DNA of 64,000 nucleotides from Rhipicephalus microplus. Its lineage: Eukaryota; Arthropoda; Arachnida; Ixodida; Ixodidae. Of the stretch, positions 1 through 11,838 are shown piece after piece (within the stretch, counting starts at the first letter, position 1; each line of letters starts with the position of its first letter). Below the pieces are notes generated by a model. The model did not search any database and was not told the DNA's origin. It saw nothing but the letters and a program-made list of their open reading frames with translations. The stretch lies in assembly GCF_043290135.1 (NCBI RefSeq), contig NC_134710.1, positions 283,989,276 to 284,053,275 on the forward strand, in the 5' to 3' direction. Position numbers and translations under genes: made by a program.

Positions 1-1303
1 GAATATAGCAGAACGCCGCCAGTGACGAGCAATAAAGACGGCAAATTACACCACAATAGAAGAGAAGTTTGAAACAGAATGATTTGGCTGCCACAACAGA
101 AAAGAACAAAAGAGAGACGTAACTCCCGCATACACACAACACACATATCAGTGAAGTTAAACGTAAATTTAACGCAAGTGTGATTAGGCAAGGAGCACAA
201 CGTTAGCCCTTACGCTAAGTATTGAAATGTCCATATGTCGCCGCTGGCAACAGCCGACACCGAACTGAGTATGCAAATTCATTGGAAAGTGCTCCCTTTT
301 AAACTGGTCTCCCGGTGTTCACGAATGGTGAGATCTTGGGTAAACTTAGCGCAGCCCCGAGGGAAGACCAAGGTACCGAGTGAGGACGATGGTCGGGGCG
401 AATACCGGCAGGGTCTATCCGCGGAATCTAAACAAAGAGAAACGATCGATTCTGCACCAGCTCACCTCGATGCCAGTCAGCCGATGTCCACGGAGTGCCC
501 GACTCGAGAGAGAAGTGGTGACAAAAAGCGCGCCGCTCCGAGAACGCCGGCCGGCAACTGCTGCGCCGGCTAGCGTAGTAGTACGGAGAGAGAAAACCGA
601 CTAGCTCTCGCAAACGTCGCGCACGAAACGAAGCACAACGGCGCAGTGACGCCGGCGGCGGAGAAGCGCTCACTGCTCGCCAGACACCGCTCCAAGGACG
701 GCCAAGGAAGGCGACCACGGCGCATGCGCGCACGTGCGCGCTCGTCTGATGCGCCGCCGCGCCCGCCTCCTCCTCGCTCGCGACGCGTTCGATTCCGCGC
801 GCACGACAACAGCAGCGGGGAAGCCGGCGACAAACAGCCGCCCTCTCAGCGGCGCTGATCTCGCCCAGACAGCGGCGTACAGCGAGATCGCTCGTCGGCC
901 ACACGATGACCGAGCGACTCCGTCCGCTCACATCGTTCCGAGGCTACTGTGTCTCCTGGCGCCGCTAAAGAGGAGGGCAATTGACCCCCCTAAGACCTTT
1001 CTCTCAAGAGCGAAGCAATTGAGCGAAGCTCAACCTAGCCACCCGAGGCTGACGCCCCACGACGCCAACCGCCTCCAACATCCCGTTCCCTCCATCCTCG
1101 ACGTAAAATATAACCGAGATTTTCTAGCTTTACGTGAGAAGTGTTCTGTGTCGTGATGTACATGCTGATTTGACGAGTACCGAGTTAGCCCCTTACGAGG
1201 ACTAGGCGAATCCAATTTACAATGCAGACCTCGACTTCGACTTACTCTATCCAGCCTAGTTCAACCACGTAACTTTCAATCCCCCCACCCTACCCATAAA
1301 TAT
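1..1303. other. Gene-free stretch with a CpG-rich core
   Basis: No supportable gene. Bases ~400-930 are markedly GC- and CpG-rich and stay open in several frames on both strands, which is what GC-rich DNA with few stop codons does by chance. The segment could be a promoter-type CpG-rich region, but no TATA box, initiator or splice-bounded exon is convincing. Confidence 0.4.
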
Positions 1304-1986
1304 TGTTGCGACCGAGGTTTGCAGGCACCGGAGGTCCGGGATGAAGTTGTCGAGGCAGGAGGAAGAGAGACTTGAAGAGGGTTTATTTACCATATATAGA
1401 TGGTGAGCTCTCGTACATGACGAGCTCATTCTTACATGGTGTGCTCTAGAATCTGGCGTTGCTCCACATGGCGCTCCTTTGAATGAGCCGGGTGGCTCAT
1501 TATAAAATCTAGGGATCTGGGGAGAACACCTCCCCAGATCCTTAGATCACGGACCACGTGCAGATGGTACTATCCAATCACAGATAACACACAACTGGCG
1601 AGAGAGACGAGCATGCACGGCCCACGTGAACATCCAATATTGAGGCGTCATCACTGCACTCCAAGGTGGCGCCAGCGGGGCTCTTTCTCGTCCTGTGTGC
1701 CGCTGGTCGACGTGTCCCAAGCTCATGACAGCGTACATCAAAGGGTCCGCCGATCTGTTCGCTCAATTAGCGGGGCGATTTGCGGCGGCCGCCACGATCT
1801 CTTCCAAGGAAGATGCTATATTTGTTGTCCTCCCTCGAACGGCTTACGGCGGCGTGGTGACACGACGTCTCACCCTCCGTCTAGGAGGGAAAATACCTGG
1901 CGGGCATAGGCAGCCGGCCGGCCGCCTACTTGTTTGAGGATTAAAAGAGCGCCGCTTCCTCGTCAGCTCTGGCGCCAGTCACAACA
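1304..1986 (-). mobile_element. Solo-like LTR of a retrotransposon
   Basis: The segment begins TGTTG and ends CAACA on either strand, the 5-bp inverted termini usual for Ty3/gypsy LTRs. Read on the minus strand it has a TATA-like TATAAT near 1500, then a second TATATA and an AATAAA signal near 1386-1400, then ~80 bp to the CA end. This matches U3-R-U5 order and spacing. Three short hairpins lie in the U3/R part (about 1409-1430, 1482-1501 and 1509-1545). No primer-binding site or polypurine tract adjoins it, so I read it as a solo LTR or a remnant. The flanking 5-mers (AATAT and CTATG) do not match, so no target-site duplication is visible. Orientation is inferred from the signals. Confidence 0.55.
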
Positions 1987-4062
1987 CTATGTGGACCACT
2001 TTCCTTATCAGAGAGCCGAGCCTACAGCCGAAATAATAATTTGGCGCACATAATAATTTGGCGACAGGACATGTTTGTTAGAACGCACATTACCTGGTCA
2101 ATATAGAGCAGAGGGACTAGGGCGACCCCGCAAGTTCTGTACAATTACACATGCCTCGCAACATCACTCAATCCCGACATACAGCTTTCGCGTGACCACA
2201 TACAATGAGCAGCTAGGCGGAAATATTCCCGATAATTTAGTTATTTTGCTCGAGGCAGCCCCAAAGTTTCGCGTATGTACGTCTCTCGAGTTTCCGTAGT
2301 ACATACACGAAGAGTACTAATTTCATGAAACAAGACTGAAAACAGGAAACTACGACAGTACATAACCTAGGAAATTATTCGATATGCTATACCCTGTAAT
2401 GAAATCAATCGCTTTTTCTCAGTTTTTTCTTCTTTTTTTCCATATGAGAACCTCTCTTTTTCTCGTCGCGCGTGGAAGAATTCGTTATGAAAGCGAAAGT
2501 GGTTTGCCTGAGATGTGGAGTAATGAAGGGAGATGTGGAGGTTGAACTATGAATGACAAGCTAAAAAGTAATAATAAACAAGACAGAAAACAGCGCACAG
2601 AAAGTGGAGGGACCCTTTAATCGTTTCTGCTTGAAAACCGAGTAAAACGCCATTTCAACCCATTTTCGTCCTTACACATCTAAAGCACACGTGTAACGTC
2701 CCTTGGCGCTGATCCGCAATCTTTGTTAAGCACTTTCGAGCTCTTCGGCAGTGACTCTATTTGTTTGTAATGAAATTTACCCGATTCGCTCAAGAAACTT
2801 CCGTTTTAAGTCCCCCCCCCCCCCCTCTGTTATCCTGCGCGGCGAACCGTATTGCTGAGCGCAATTAAGGACACCTAGGCGAAAATTTATAAAAGGTTAT
2901 CCACGGCAGGTGCACGCACGACGACTGTTTGTTGAACCGAGGTGCCGGAACCTTTATCCGACACTCGCAGATAGCAAACACGGTCACCTGCTGAAGTCAT
3001 CGGAAGACGTGCTCTCATGAGTCATATATAGAGTCAGTTCATGATGACAAATGAATGAAGCATAACTAAGCAGTATATGTAACACGCGAAATTGTGGTGG
3101 GAAGGGGGGGGGGGATGATGAGGTCTTTGATAATAATTTGTACATACTGACAATCGGCATATACCAATAACATCTGAGAAGTGACCAAGAATGTTGCAAC
3201 ATTGCTAGAACCCTCCCGTTTGGGGTTTATTTTTTCTCTTCTTACAAACACCGCCAATATGTATTGATAAGTCACCAGGACATAAAAATAACGACAATGC
3301 AGCAGCTATAGCTATATGACGAAAGTATCATTAGTTACTTTTCTACCCGTCCTATGTGTGAGAAGGGCATTTCAGTGTTCAGAACACGTTTCCGAATATA
3401 AACAAATAAGTAAATAAATAAATAATCAAATAAATACGCAGCGAATTTCATTTCATTACTGCACCACTTGATACGGATGGAACGTACATGTCTTTCTGGA
3501 GAATTTCGAAATAAGAAGTATTATACGAGCACCGGACGGACGCCTCATATGTACAAGACGCCAACATACGAGAGAGTACTTCTTTCTTTTTTTAAAACAG
3601 TAAACAAACGAGAAAAAGCGTCCATTCCTCCCGCTCCTGAACGCTTGTGTTACTATAACGATGGTGGTAGAAAACATTTCATTACAGAAAACGTACCAGG
3701 GGGTTGCGGCATATTGCATGCTTGAGTGGCAAGACCCTATTGCGGGACGCCAATGGAGTTGGCCACTGCCCGAGCGCGCCTCACCAAGGAGCGTTGAGCA
3801 TCCAAGGTGGAGCAGCCGAGTAGGTACTCCTCCCAAGCCTCTCTAGATGGGATGGGGAAAGGGGATGAAAAAAGGAAGTGGGTTGTAGGGGCATGAAGCA
3901 ATGACGTGGTAGGTGTCGGCCAGGACCTGGCAAGTCGAGCAGATGCCACTGATTCCCAGCAAGAAATTCCTGGCGACCGCCGGACTGAGATAGGTGTTTG
4001 TCTGGAGGCGGCGTAATATTCGTTCGTCCGCTTTCTCCAGATAGTTAAGACTTTCTAAATGA
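1987..4062. other. Gene-free stretch
   Basis: No gene seen. It holds a short direct repeat of ATAATAATTTGGCG (2034-2062), a C14 run at 2812-2825, a G11 run at 3104-3114, and an (AAAT)n-rich tail at ~3400-3435 like the tail of a degraded retroelement. Confidence 0.35.
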
Positions 4063-4262
4063 CCCGCTTCGGTGGTCTAGTGGTTATAGGGCTCGATTGC
4101 AGACCCACAGGTCACGAGATCGAATCCAGGTTTGAGGCCCGTGTGCTTCGATTTGAGTGCACGTTAAAGAAATCCCAGGTGGTCAGAAATCAACGAAGCC
4201 CTCCACTATGGCGTCCCTCATAATAATATCGTGGTTTCGGGACGTTAAACCATAACATATAT
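4063..4262 (+). mobile_element. Ruka-type tRNA-derived SINE, internally deleted
   Basis: It has a tRNA-like head with an A-box region (GGTGGTCTAGTGG) and a B-box region (GAGATCGAATCC), followed by the family body (GCCCGTGTGCTTCG, GTGCACGTTAAAGAA, CCTCCACTATGGCGTC) and tail (TGGTTTCGGGACGTTAAAC). Compared with the other copies in this window about 35 bp between the B box and GGCCCGTGTG are missing. It is a non-autonomous element with no coding capacity. Confidence 0.85.
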
Positions 4263-5198
4263 TGCTACTTTCTTGAGGTCACTCGAGTGCTAGTCACCGT
4301 CAATATACCTCGTCAATATACCAAGAAAACATCGTTAGTTACTCTGTATAACAGGCCACTGAGGAAGGCTGATTATGGCCTCATAAAGTTCTTACCATCT
4401 CCATCGTGACACAAAGTGCGTTTTAAGTGTACGCACCGGATTAAGCCACCCCCGTAAGCCCTTCGAAAGGCGAACTCCATTCAATCCCCATAGTGTAACA
4501 CGGGGCAGCATTATTCCACATTAATTGCCCACACATCTTTCGAGATTATAGCGCGCCGCGAATGTTCACTGTCACGATTTTTTCCGCTTCTCGTTCTTCT
4601 TCTTGGGGCAAACGCTTAATCGGAGTGTTGCCCATATCGTTCAATTCGCGAAACATACTTTTTTCCCCTTTTGGGCGCGGAATCATAACAACGCGCTATG
4701 GCGCCGTTCTCCCAAAAGGGCGCTGAGAAAGAAGGAGAGAAAGGCATCGACCATGGCCTGAAATGCCGTTATTCACCTTCTGGCCGACTTTCTTTTCCTG
4801 GAGCAGAAAGCCGGCTAGGGGCCACGAGTTCTCGGGCGAACCAGCGACCGAACCGTGGCGGCGGGAGCATATTTTCGAACAGCAGGACGCCGCGTGTTTT
4901 CGGACGCCGCTTGCGCGTGGCCGACGTCCCCCATTCCTCCTCTCGCTCTTAACTTGGCTCGTACGCAACGTAAACACGGCGTTTCCGCTTTGCCACGGTG
5001 TTACCTCCCCCCCCCCCCCCCCCCCGTCTCTCTGCGAATTGAACCGGTGCATCGTGCATACACACAGAGAAGGCATGCAGTCGGCGTGTCAGCAGCCTGT
5101 CGCAGCCACAACCGCCACGTCACTCGTATTCACGCTGGTGCCATGCTTGAAAGCAGGCGCCGTCGACGTACTGAGGCGCTTGTAGCGACGTCGCGAGT
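4263..5198. other. Gene-free stretch
   Basis: No gene recognised. A C19 homopolymer lies at 5007-5025, and the surrounding GC-rich DNA (4680-5190) is open in several frames without recognisable protein. Confidence 0.3.
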
Positions 5199-5427
5199 CC
5201 GCCTCGGTGGAACGGTGGCTACGGACTGCTGACCCGAACGAAGGTCGCGGGTTCGATCCCGGTCGCATTTTGACGGAGGCAATATGGCAGCAGAGACCCG
5301 TGTACTGTGCGATGTCAGGGCACGTTCAAGAACCCCAGGTGGTCGACATTTCCTGAGCCGTCCATCACGGCGTATCTCATAATCATATCGTGGTTTTCGA
5401 GATGTAAAACCCCATATATTATTATTA
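5199..5427 (+). mobile_element. Diverged Ruka-type SINE
   Basis: The tRNA-like head has B-box GGGTTCGATCCC, then GCATTTTGACGGAGGC, the body with GAACCCCAGGTGGTCGA, and the tail CTCATAATCATATCGTGG ending in ATTATTATT. It is more diverged than the other full-length copies, so probably older. Confidence 0.8.
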
Positions 5428-6156
5428 CGGTAGCAACGCCGCGGCGCGTATAGCTCGACGCAAACTGACACAGCAGCTGCCTCCGAGCACAGCGCATCGG
5501 AGGCAGTAGTTCCCCTCCTTCTTCTTCCCGCCCCCTTCTGCTGCCCGACGAAAGGGTGAAGAGAGACAGAGGTGCCAGAGAAGGTGTCACCGCTCGGGAC
5601 ACGCGTTTCCTTTAGAGCACAGCACTTCATCTTTTTTCTGTTTGTATGAGCGCCGTTTCCTTTTAAAGACCCGGGGTAACAGCTCGTGTTGTTGCCAAAT
5701 GCCGTTCGCGATACATGTCACACGTGCGAGCGACTCGGCCGCTGTGACTCTGCAGAATTCGCCGCGCTTTTGATTTCGTCGGGCTAATACAGTGGACGCC
5801 GGTACGAAAACTGTTATCGATAAATCCCGCACACCGCGAGCGTGGAGGAACTTCAGAAGAAAGGTGGGGTGAATTTTCCGCCATACCGACCCACAACGCT
5901 TGGGCGGCTGTGTTACAAACTTAAACGTTACACAAAGGAAAATCTATAGTGAACTATCCATGACCACAGAATGGAAGGCAGACAGAATCGAGATACGTAC
6001 AAATTATGGTATGTCAGATCGAAGAGCTGGGCGTGTTGGTATAGCATGATTTTAAACAGAAGAAGCAAAGAAGACGACGGACGCCTTCTTTGAATGTCTC
6101 TCTTTTTGTCTATTGTCTTGTTAGCGCCTTCTACTTCGAACCAAATTATGCAACTC
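5428..6156. other. Gene-free stretch
   Basis: No gene, RNA gene or repeat recognised. Confidence 0.3.
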
Positions 6157-6238
<82 letters not shown>

Positions 6239-6253
6239 ATTATTATTATTAAT
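6157..6253. repeat. (TTA)n microsatellite
   Basis: About 32 units of TTA/ATT with one interruption near 6236. It generates a spurious poly-leucine reading frame on the plus strand. Confidence 0.97.
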
Positions 6254-6570
6254 AGAAAATCGAGAGGCTACTATAGTGTGCCTTATAAATACCTGGGAAT
6301 TTGTGGCAATCAATGCATTGCAGCAGTCCCCAGGAGGCGGAAAGAAAACGACTAATACTCACGCGAGCAATGGATTTGCAACCAGTCTAACAGCGCCGCG
6401 TAACATTCTTCTACACGCCTTTCTTGCGTCTCCAAACAAATATGCTGGATGTTTCTTGTCTGAATGACTTGAACAACGTACAGCTAAATACCCCTTCTTT
6501 ACCGAGTTTCCTTCTTACAGATCTTAAATGATAAACCACTGCATAAATCTTGCAAATTATGATACAGTAT

Positions 6571-6860
6571 GCCCCGCCGCGGTGGTCTAGTGGCTAAGGT
6601 ACTCGGTTGCTCACCCGCAGGTCGCGGGATCGAATCCCGGCTGTGGCGGCTGCATATCCGATGGAGGCGGAAATGTTGTAGGCCCGTGTGCTCATATTTG
6701 GGTGCACCATAAAGAACCCCATGTGGTCGAAATTTCTGGAGCTCTCCACTGCGGCATAGCCAGCATCAATAAAGGTTTTTTCCTCCTCCTCCTTCACTGC
6801 GGCGTCTCTCATAATCATATGGTGGTTTTGGGACGTTAAACCCCACGTATCATCATCGTC
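6571..6860 (+). mobile_element. Full-length Ruka-type SINE with TSD and internal insertion
   Basis: A complete head, body and tail is flanked by a perfect 10-bp target-site duplication ATGATACAGT (6559-6568 and 6861-6870). The tail ends in a CAT-rich run. Within the body the expected CACTGCGGC is present twice, separated by about 40 bp that include a TTTTTT and CTCCTCCTCC stretch. This is either an internal duplication/insertion or a template switch during reverse transcription. Confidence 0.92.
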
Positions 6861-6870
6861 ATGATACAGT

Positions 6871-9216
6871 TGCCTCAAAACCAATTACAATTAAGGCACA
6901 GGGGAAGCCTTCATTTTTATGGTCAAGTCTAACGAGAACATGCGCGCATACCCGACCACTCCACCAAAGCGAACACATGTAAGTCGTCATAATGTGACCG
7001 CCAATACATGTAAAGTCATGAGCAATATGAAAGGAAACACTGCAATTGTGTTCTTGAGGCCATATTTAAACTAAATGGGCAGGCACAGGCGCGTTCATAA
7101 CACCAAATGTTCCAGTGGATGCGCTACATCATGTGAATCATACATAGCTTTTACATCTGTGCATCCCGAGTAATGACTGCTTAAACAGGAATTTGGTGTT
7201 CCCCTTCTATTGCTCACGAGATAACGTATACGCATACAGATGGGTTAGCAGGAACAACACTGGGAATTACGAACCAACGCTGATTTGACGAGTCACCGAA
7301 AGTAAACGATACCCCCCCCCCCCCCCCCACCCCACCATCTCTTTATTTACCTCGATATGCCCCTTCGGAAGCCCCAGGGAAGCAAAGGAAAAACTCGCTC
7401 ACCGCATGCGTAGTTTCGAGAAAAGGCCATAGGGCTTCGGGCTAAGCAGTCGTCGCGTTGCTCGCCAAGGTGCCCACTCGGCCGTTCCTTTAAACGCGTA
7501 AACAACGAGTCCGCGATGCAATGACAAAGAGCGACGCGCGTCAGCGGCAAAACAGCCGAGAGCGCAGCGGAGTGCTCGTCTTCGAAGGCTCGTTTCTCTC
7601 CTCGCAAGGCACGAAACGGAGGCGGGAGGTCCAAATTTAGAGCGAGGCCGCGCACCATCGGCCGGTCCACCATAACGCCGAAATACCGGCGGGCCTTATT
7701 CATGCTCGCCCCCGGAAGACCTTCCTGCAGCCGCGCCGGTCGCTCAACCGCCGCACCGCTTCTCTGGTGCGTAGTACAATCACCCGCCACGGGAAGGAAG
7801 GAAAGAGGAAGCCCGCCACCGCCGACCCCATTCATGCTTCTCCGCCACTCACGCCGGCCACGGAACGGCGATCACTTGTCGTTCTTTCGTTCCATTTTTT
7901 TCGGGAACCATAGGTGCCTGATGCGGGCCCGCACAGGGCTCGTGGGCGATCCAGATGCGTCACACTGTGACAGGCAAGAAGCCGCACTTGTTCGCGCAAG
8001 CTGCTTCCTGCTAGCATGATTCTCCCATCGTTTGTGCGACGGACGGCAAATTGCGTTTCGCCGAAGGTACTCGAAAACAAAGAACACCCCGCGCGGAAAT
8101 TCGAGAGATCGATGACGGAGCGTCGAGACTCCTCGCGACAACGTTAACGACCGGCAGTGCACAACGGTAACCCCGGCCGCCACGGGTTCGCGGAAGTTGG
8201 CACCCCCTTCATTTCATTCAGCACGCGTAAGAGACACCCGGGACGGTCGCAAGGAATTAAACTGACAGAAGACGCGCCTTGCGACGCGGGCCGAAGGGAA
8301 GACCTCAAGGCACAGAGCAGCGCCGACGACGAAACCTGCGTTCCATGTATACATACTCGAGTTACAGACGCGCGCAAGAAAGAAACTGTGCCGGCGTTAC
8401 CTCGCACTGATCGAGTTTTAGCACAAATGGATTGCTTTGGAGACTACCGCTTTATGGGGGAGGCGCTGCGTCTAGCATGCATTAGAGTAATTAAGGCGTT
8501 CCTTCTGAAGCCTCGACTGTTATTCCATTTTTTTTTTCTGGCCCACCCGTGCGGTTTAGATGATGGCCATAGTTGCAGAGTGCACACGACAGAACTATAG
8601 CTATGCTGAGGCTCAGGAGGTATGTACAGAAGATGGCCGTGTTTGCAGTTTCCGGGCGCTAAAGTACGTGTGCTGCAAGCTATACGGCCACCTGCGCTAC
8701 ACATATAGCCAAGCGACCACACATAGAATGCAGATGTAATTGATATTTGCGCAACCATTGTGTCATGGCTGCAGACGAATCGACCGTCCACGTACAAACG
8801 TTGACAGCACCTGTGTGCCTGTGTTGGGAGTGATGAAAGCACTTTATTGAGTTGATTGTGCATGTACACATACGCATGTATGGACAGTGTATTGAAGCAT
8901 AAACAGCAGCGGTTCTCAGAGAACCAACAAACATTCAAATGTTCTTTTTTTTTACGAAAAAAAGAGAAAAACTTTCCGACTCATTCCACGCAGAACGACA
9001 CGCAAGTTATATCAAACAAAGAGTAAGAGAAAAAGATTAGAATGGCAGAATGTAAACAGGTGAAGAGCACGAAAGCACTTTTGTTAATATTTACATACAG
9101 AGCTCGGCATTCCACGAATGCTGACAGCGAGGCATTGGACGAAAGGCTGACTTATGAGCTGCCCCTTTTACATCTGCCCGAAAAATGCTTCATAGATGTC
9201 GTTTTTTTTTTTTTTG
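6871..9216. other. Gene-free stretch with CpG-rich segment
   Basis: No gene recognised. A C17 tract sits at 7312-7328. Bases ~7340-8420 are CpG-rich with overlapping open frames on both strands, none with a recognisable domain. Confidence 0.3.
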
Positions 9217-9271
9217 CCGAGGGACACTACATGGCACCGTCATGTAATGCCCGTCATGTAATGTCCCTCGG
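9217..9271. repeat. Small hairpin next to a T tract
   Basis: Arms CCGAGGGACACTACATG (9217-9233) and CATGTAATGTCCCTCGG (9255-9271) pair at 16 of 17 positions. The loop contains a second copy of GTCATGTAATG. It follows a T15 tract and is followed by an A-rich AATAAACAAAACAAAATAAAA tail-like region, so it may be the end of a small retroelement. Confidence 0.6.
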
Positions 9272-10186
9272 GACCGTTGAGGTACCAATAAACAAAACAA
9301 AATAAAATATAACAAGATTTTTTAAGGGCATGCTCGTGATGCTGTGAACGCCAAGTGCGATTCGTGTTCCTTTATTGTGGCCTTTACAAAACACGTATTT
9401 TATGCAAGCTCAACTGTATAAGAGCAGGCCATCGATTAACTGGAATTGCGGGCGACGAAAACTGGGGAAGTTCAATCGCAGCTATTCGCGAACATACGTT
9501 CGTTATATAATTTATGATAATATACGCTTATCTTTATTCCTAAAAGACAGACTGGGGCCAGGGCGCCACGCCCAAATTTATTGGTTAAATGAAATGGCCG
9601 CATGATATGATTATGTAGAGTGAGACATTATGTATCGTTCTTTCGCTTGAACCACGCGCGCGAAATACAGGGATGAAAGACTGAAAAATCGCCATTGTAT
9701 AGAATATCGGCACTCGAGCCGGAGACGGAACTCTTAATGGGGCGGTCTATTCGCCTCGTCCGTGCTCGGAACAAGAAAAATGACAGCGCCGAGCGATAAT
9801 AAAGTGCCAAATTCGCGCGCGAGCATCGCGAAATACACACGTCGCCGGTATTGCGGCCCCACCCACTCGTTACAAAAATAATGTACTGCGGTTTTACGTG
9901 GGCGAATCTCCGACGTAGTTGTTGAGGCTCGTTATTCTAAAATTCGAACAACTCCGAATTAATTATGACCACCTTGGGGGGTTACTTGACGCGCACCTAT
10001 ATCTTCGTACACTGGGCGTTTTTCTCTCCCCCCCTTTTTTTTCACTGGCGTAAAAGGGGGGGGGGGGTAGAGGGGCGGTAAGGAATCGATGCTCTTGCGC
10101 TTTCTTTAGTTTTGCAGCTGTATAGATACATGAATACACAATAAAACGAGCAATCTCTACACAAATAGTGCTTCAAATCTCTGTCT
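9272..10186. other. Gene-free stretch
   Basis: Nothing recognisable. A G12 run lies at 10056-10067. Confidence 0.3.
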
Positions 10187-10908
10187 CGGGAAAAATTGGC
10201 CCCGTATCTGCGTGATAATCTGCAAATGTCGTCGAAAGACGATATTATTGTGTCTGGAGAGAGTGACCAAAACGTTTATTTGATGTTCTGCGCAAGAAAA
10301 TCGGTGAATGGTAATTTGGAGGCGCTGCGTCAGAGTGCCTCGAGCGCGCAGCGGAGGCGAACGAGCGCATCAAGTCACGTTACACGTGAGAAATGAGCGC
10401 TATCTGGCAGTTATCCTGGAAAACGGGGCGTGCGCCGTGCGCGCCCGTCTCGGAGGTGAGAAGGTGTAGAACGCAAGGCGACGGGTAGGTGCCACCACCG
10501 TGTCGTCTTAGCAAAGCATCGGAAACAATAGCTTTTTCGTGCAAGCGTCGCATAGTCAGCGCAACGTGATAAGTGCTATGGTCTTTAGAATTACTTATGT
10601 ATGCATTTTTCAGTAAAAGATGCACATACAGAATATATACGTGTTGTTATGGTGCCTCAGATATGTGCAATAATTGCTTTTGAGTTGACAATCGCACAAG
10701 TATGAACGCTGAACCTTGAGCAACATTAACATTGGTGGGCGCTGCAGATGGAGTCGGCCATTTAGGGTATCGGCTGGTGCAGTTCAGAATACCCGGTACC
10801 GTTAAGGGTGGACAAACAGACAAATGGACAGACAGACAGACAGACAAAAATTATCGTGCGAAGGTCCTCAAGAAAGACGATCGTCTTTACAAAAAAAAAA
10901 AAAACTTT
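10187..10908 (+). mobile_element. (GACA)n/poly(A)-ended repeat family, copy A
   Basis: The segment aligns along its length with 53385-53469 plus 54360-55000 (copy C), and its last ~200 bp aligns with the reverse complement of 11570-11838 (copy B). Shared blocks include TGATGTTCTGCGCAAGAAAA, AGGTGTAGAACGCAA, ACAATCGCACAAGTATGAA and TTGGTGGGCGC, a short (GACA)n run, then AAAGACGATCGTCTTTAC and poly(A). Ending in a tetranucleotide run and poly(A) suggests a retroposon, but no coding capacity or promoter is visible. Family identity is unknown to me. Confidence 0.7.
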
Positions 10909-10933
10909 CGGGCTGCGTTTCTGTTTTTCACTT

Positions 10934-10999
10934 TGACCAGGAATCGAACCCACACCCTCGTGCTTAGCAGCGCCACAGCCCCGAAGGCCACCACGGTCA
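10934..10999 (-). mobile_element. tRNA-like SINE head fragment
   Basis: On the minus strand this reads GTGGCGCTGCTAAGCACGAG followed by a perfect B-box core GGTTCGATTCC. This is the head of a second tRNA-derived tick SINE type. It directly follows the poly(A) of the preceding repeat; the SINE body is missing. Confidence 0.55.
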
Positions 11000-11545
11000 A
11001 GAACATTTTTTAAAGAATATATGGATTATTGTGAGTGCGGCGCGGCGGTACAGACCTCTTCAAAAAAAAAAATATCAACTCCTTTGTGGATATTATAACA
11101 AGAGTATTAAAGCTGACGTCACAGCTTCGACAGTGCATTTTACGGGGAGTCACGCACATCAGTAAGTGCCGAAAGAGGGTTATAACGGCGCCCAGTGAGG
11201 CTTAATTCGTTGACAAGGCGAGTAGCTGCGAGAACGACGACACCGTCAAAATGGCGGGGGGGGGGGGGGGGGGGTGCACCGAGAGGGTGGGCACCATCGC
11301 ACACCACCTTGCGTGGCATAAAAACTCGGATGGTGGCGGCGGCGAAGAACGCCCTCTTCCTATTTTTACGCGCCGAGGTCGTCGGTCGGCGCGCCTAGCG
11401 AGCCACCACCGCCAACAACCACAACACACGGCCGCCGCCGGTCGGGGACACGAACGACGTCAAGAGATGTGGCACGCACGCCAGGATCCCCCGCAGAGCC
11501 TGCTCGCCAGTGTTCTGGCCGCGCCCGTGCGAACAAAACATGCCC
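11000..11545. other. Gene-free stretch with G19 tract
   Basis: No gene. It contains a G19 homopolymer at 11256-11274 and a TGACGTCA octamer at 11114-11121. Confidence 0.3.
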
Positions 11546-11569
11546 ACACCGCAACTCGAAGCGCCTCGA

Positions 11570-11636
11570 GGCAGTATTTATTATTTTTTAAAGACAATAT
11601 TCTTTCTTGGGGACCTCCGACGCAAAAATTTTGTCC

Positions 11637-11703
<67 letters not shown>

Positions 11704-11838
11704 GTGTTTGTCCACTCTTTACAGTAACAGGGCACTTTAAACGGCACCAGCAAATATCCTAAACGGCCGACCCCATCCGCAGCACCCACCAATGTTGCTC
11801 AAGGTTCAGCGTTATTACTTGTGCAATTGTGAATTAAA
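11570..11838 (-). mobile_element. (GACA)n/poly(A)-ended repeat family, copy B
   Basis: The reverse complement matches the 3' part of copy A: ACAATTGCACAAGTAATAA, CAACATTGGTGGGTGC, GTCGGCCGTTTAGG, a long GACA array, then AGAAAGAATATTGTCTTT and an A-rich end. It lies ~0.7 kb from copy A in opposite orientation, forming a long-range inverted repeat. Only the 3' ~270 bp is present. Confidence 0.75.
11636..11703. repeat. (CTGT)n microsatellite
   Basis: About 17 uninterrupted CTGT units, expanded from the GACA run that is short in the sister repeats at 10810-10850 and 54895-54950. Confidence 0.97.

Noticed and set aside
428..931. Minus-strand open frame of 167 codons in CpG-rich DNA
   Set aside because: Low-complexity Arg/Ala/Ser composition, other long frames overlap it on both strands, and no motif; it reflects a shortage of stop codons in GC-rich DNA.
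6090..6467. Open frame with a long poly-Leu run
   Set aside because: It is the (TTA)n microsatellite read in frame.
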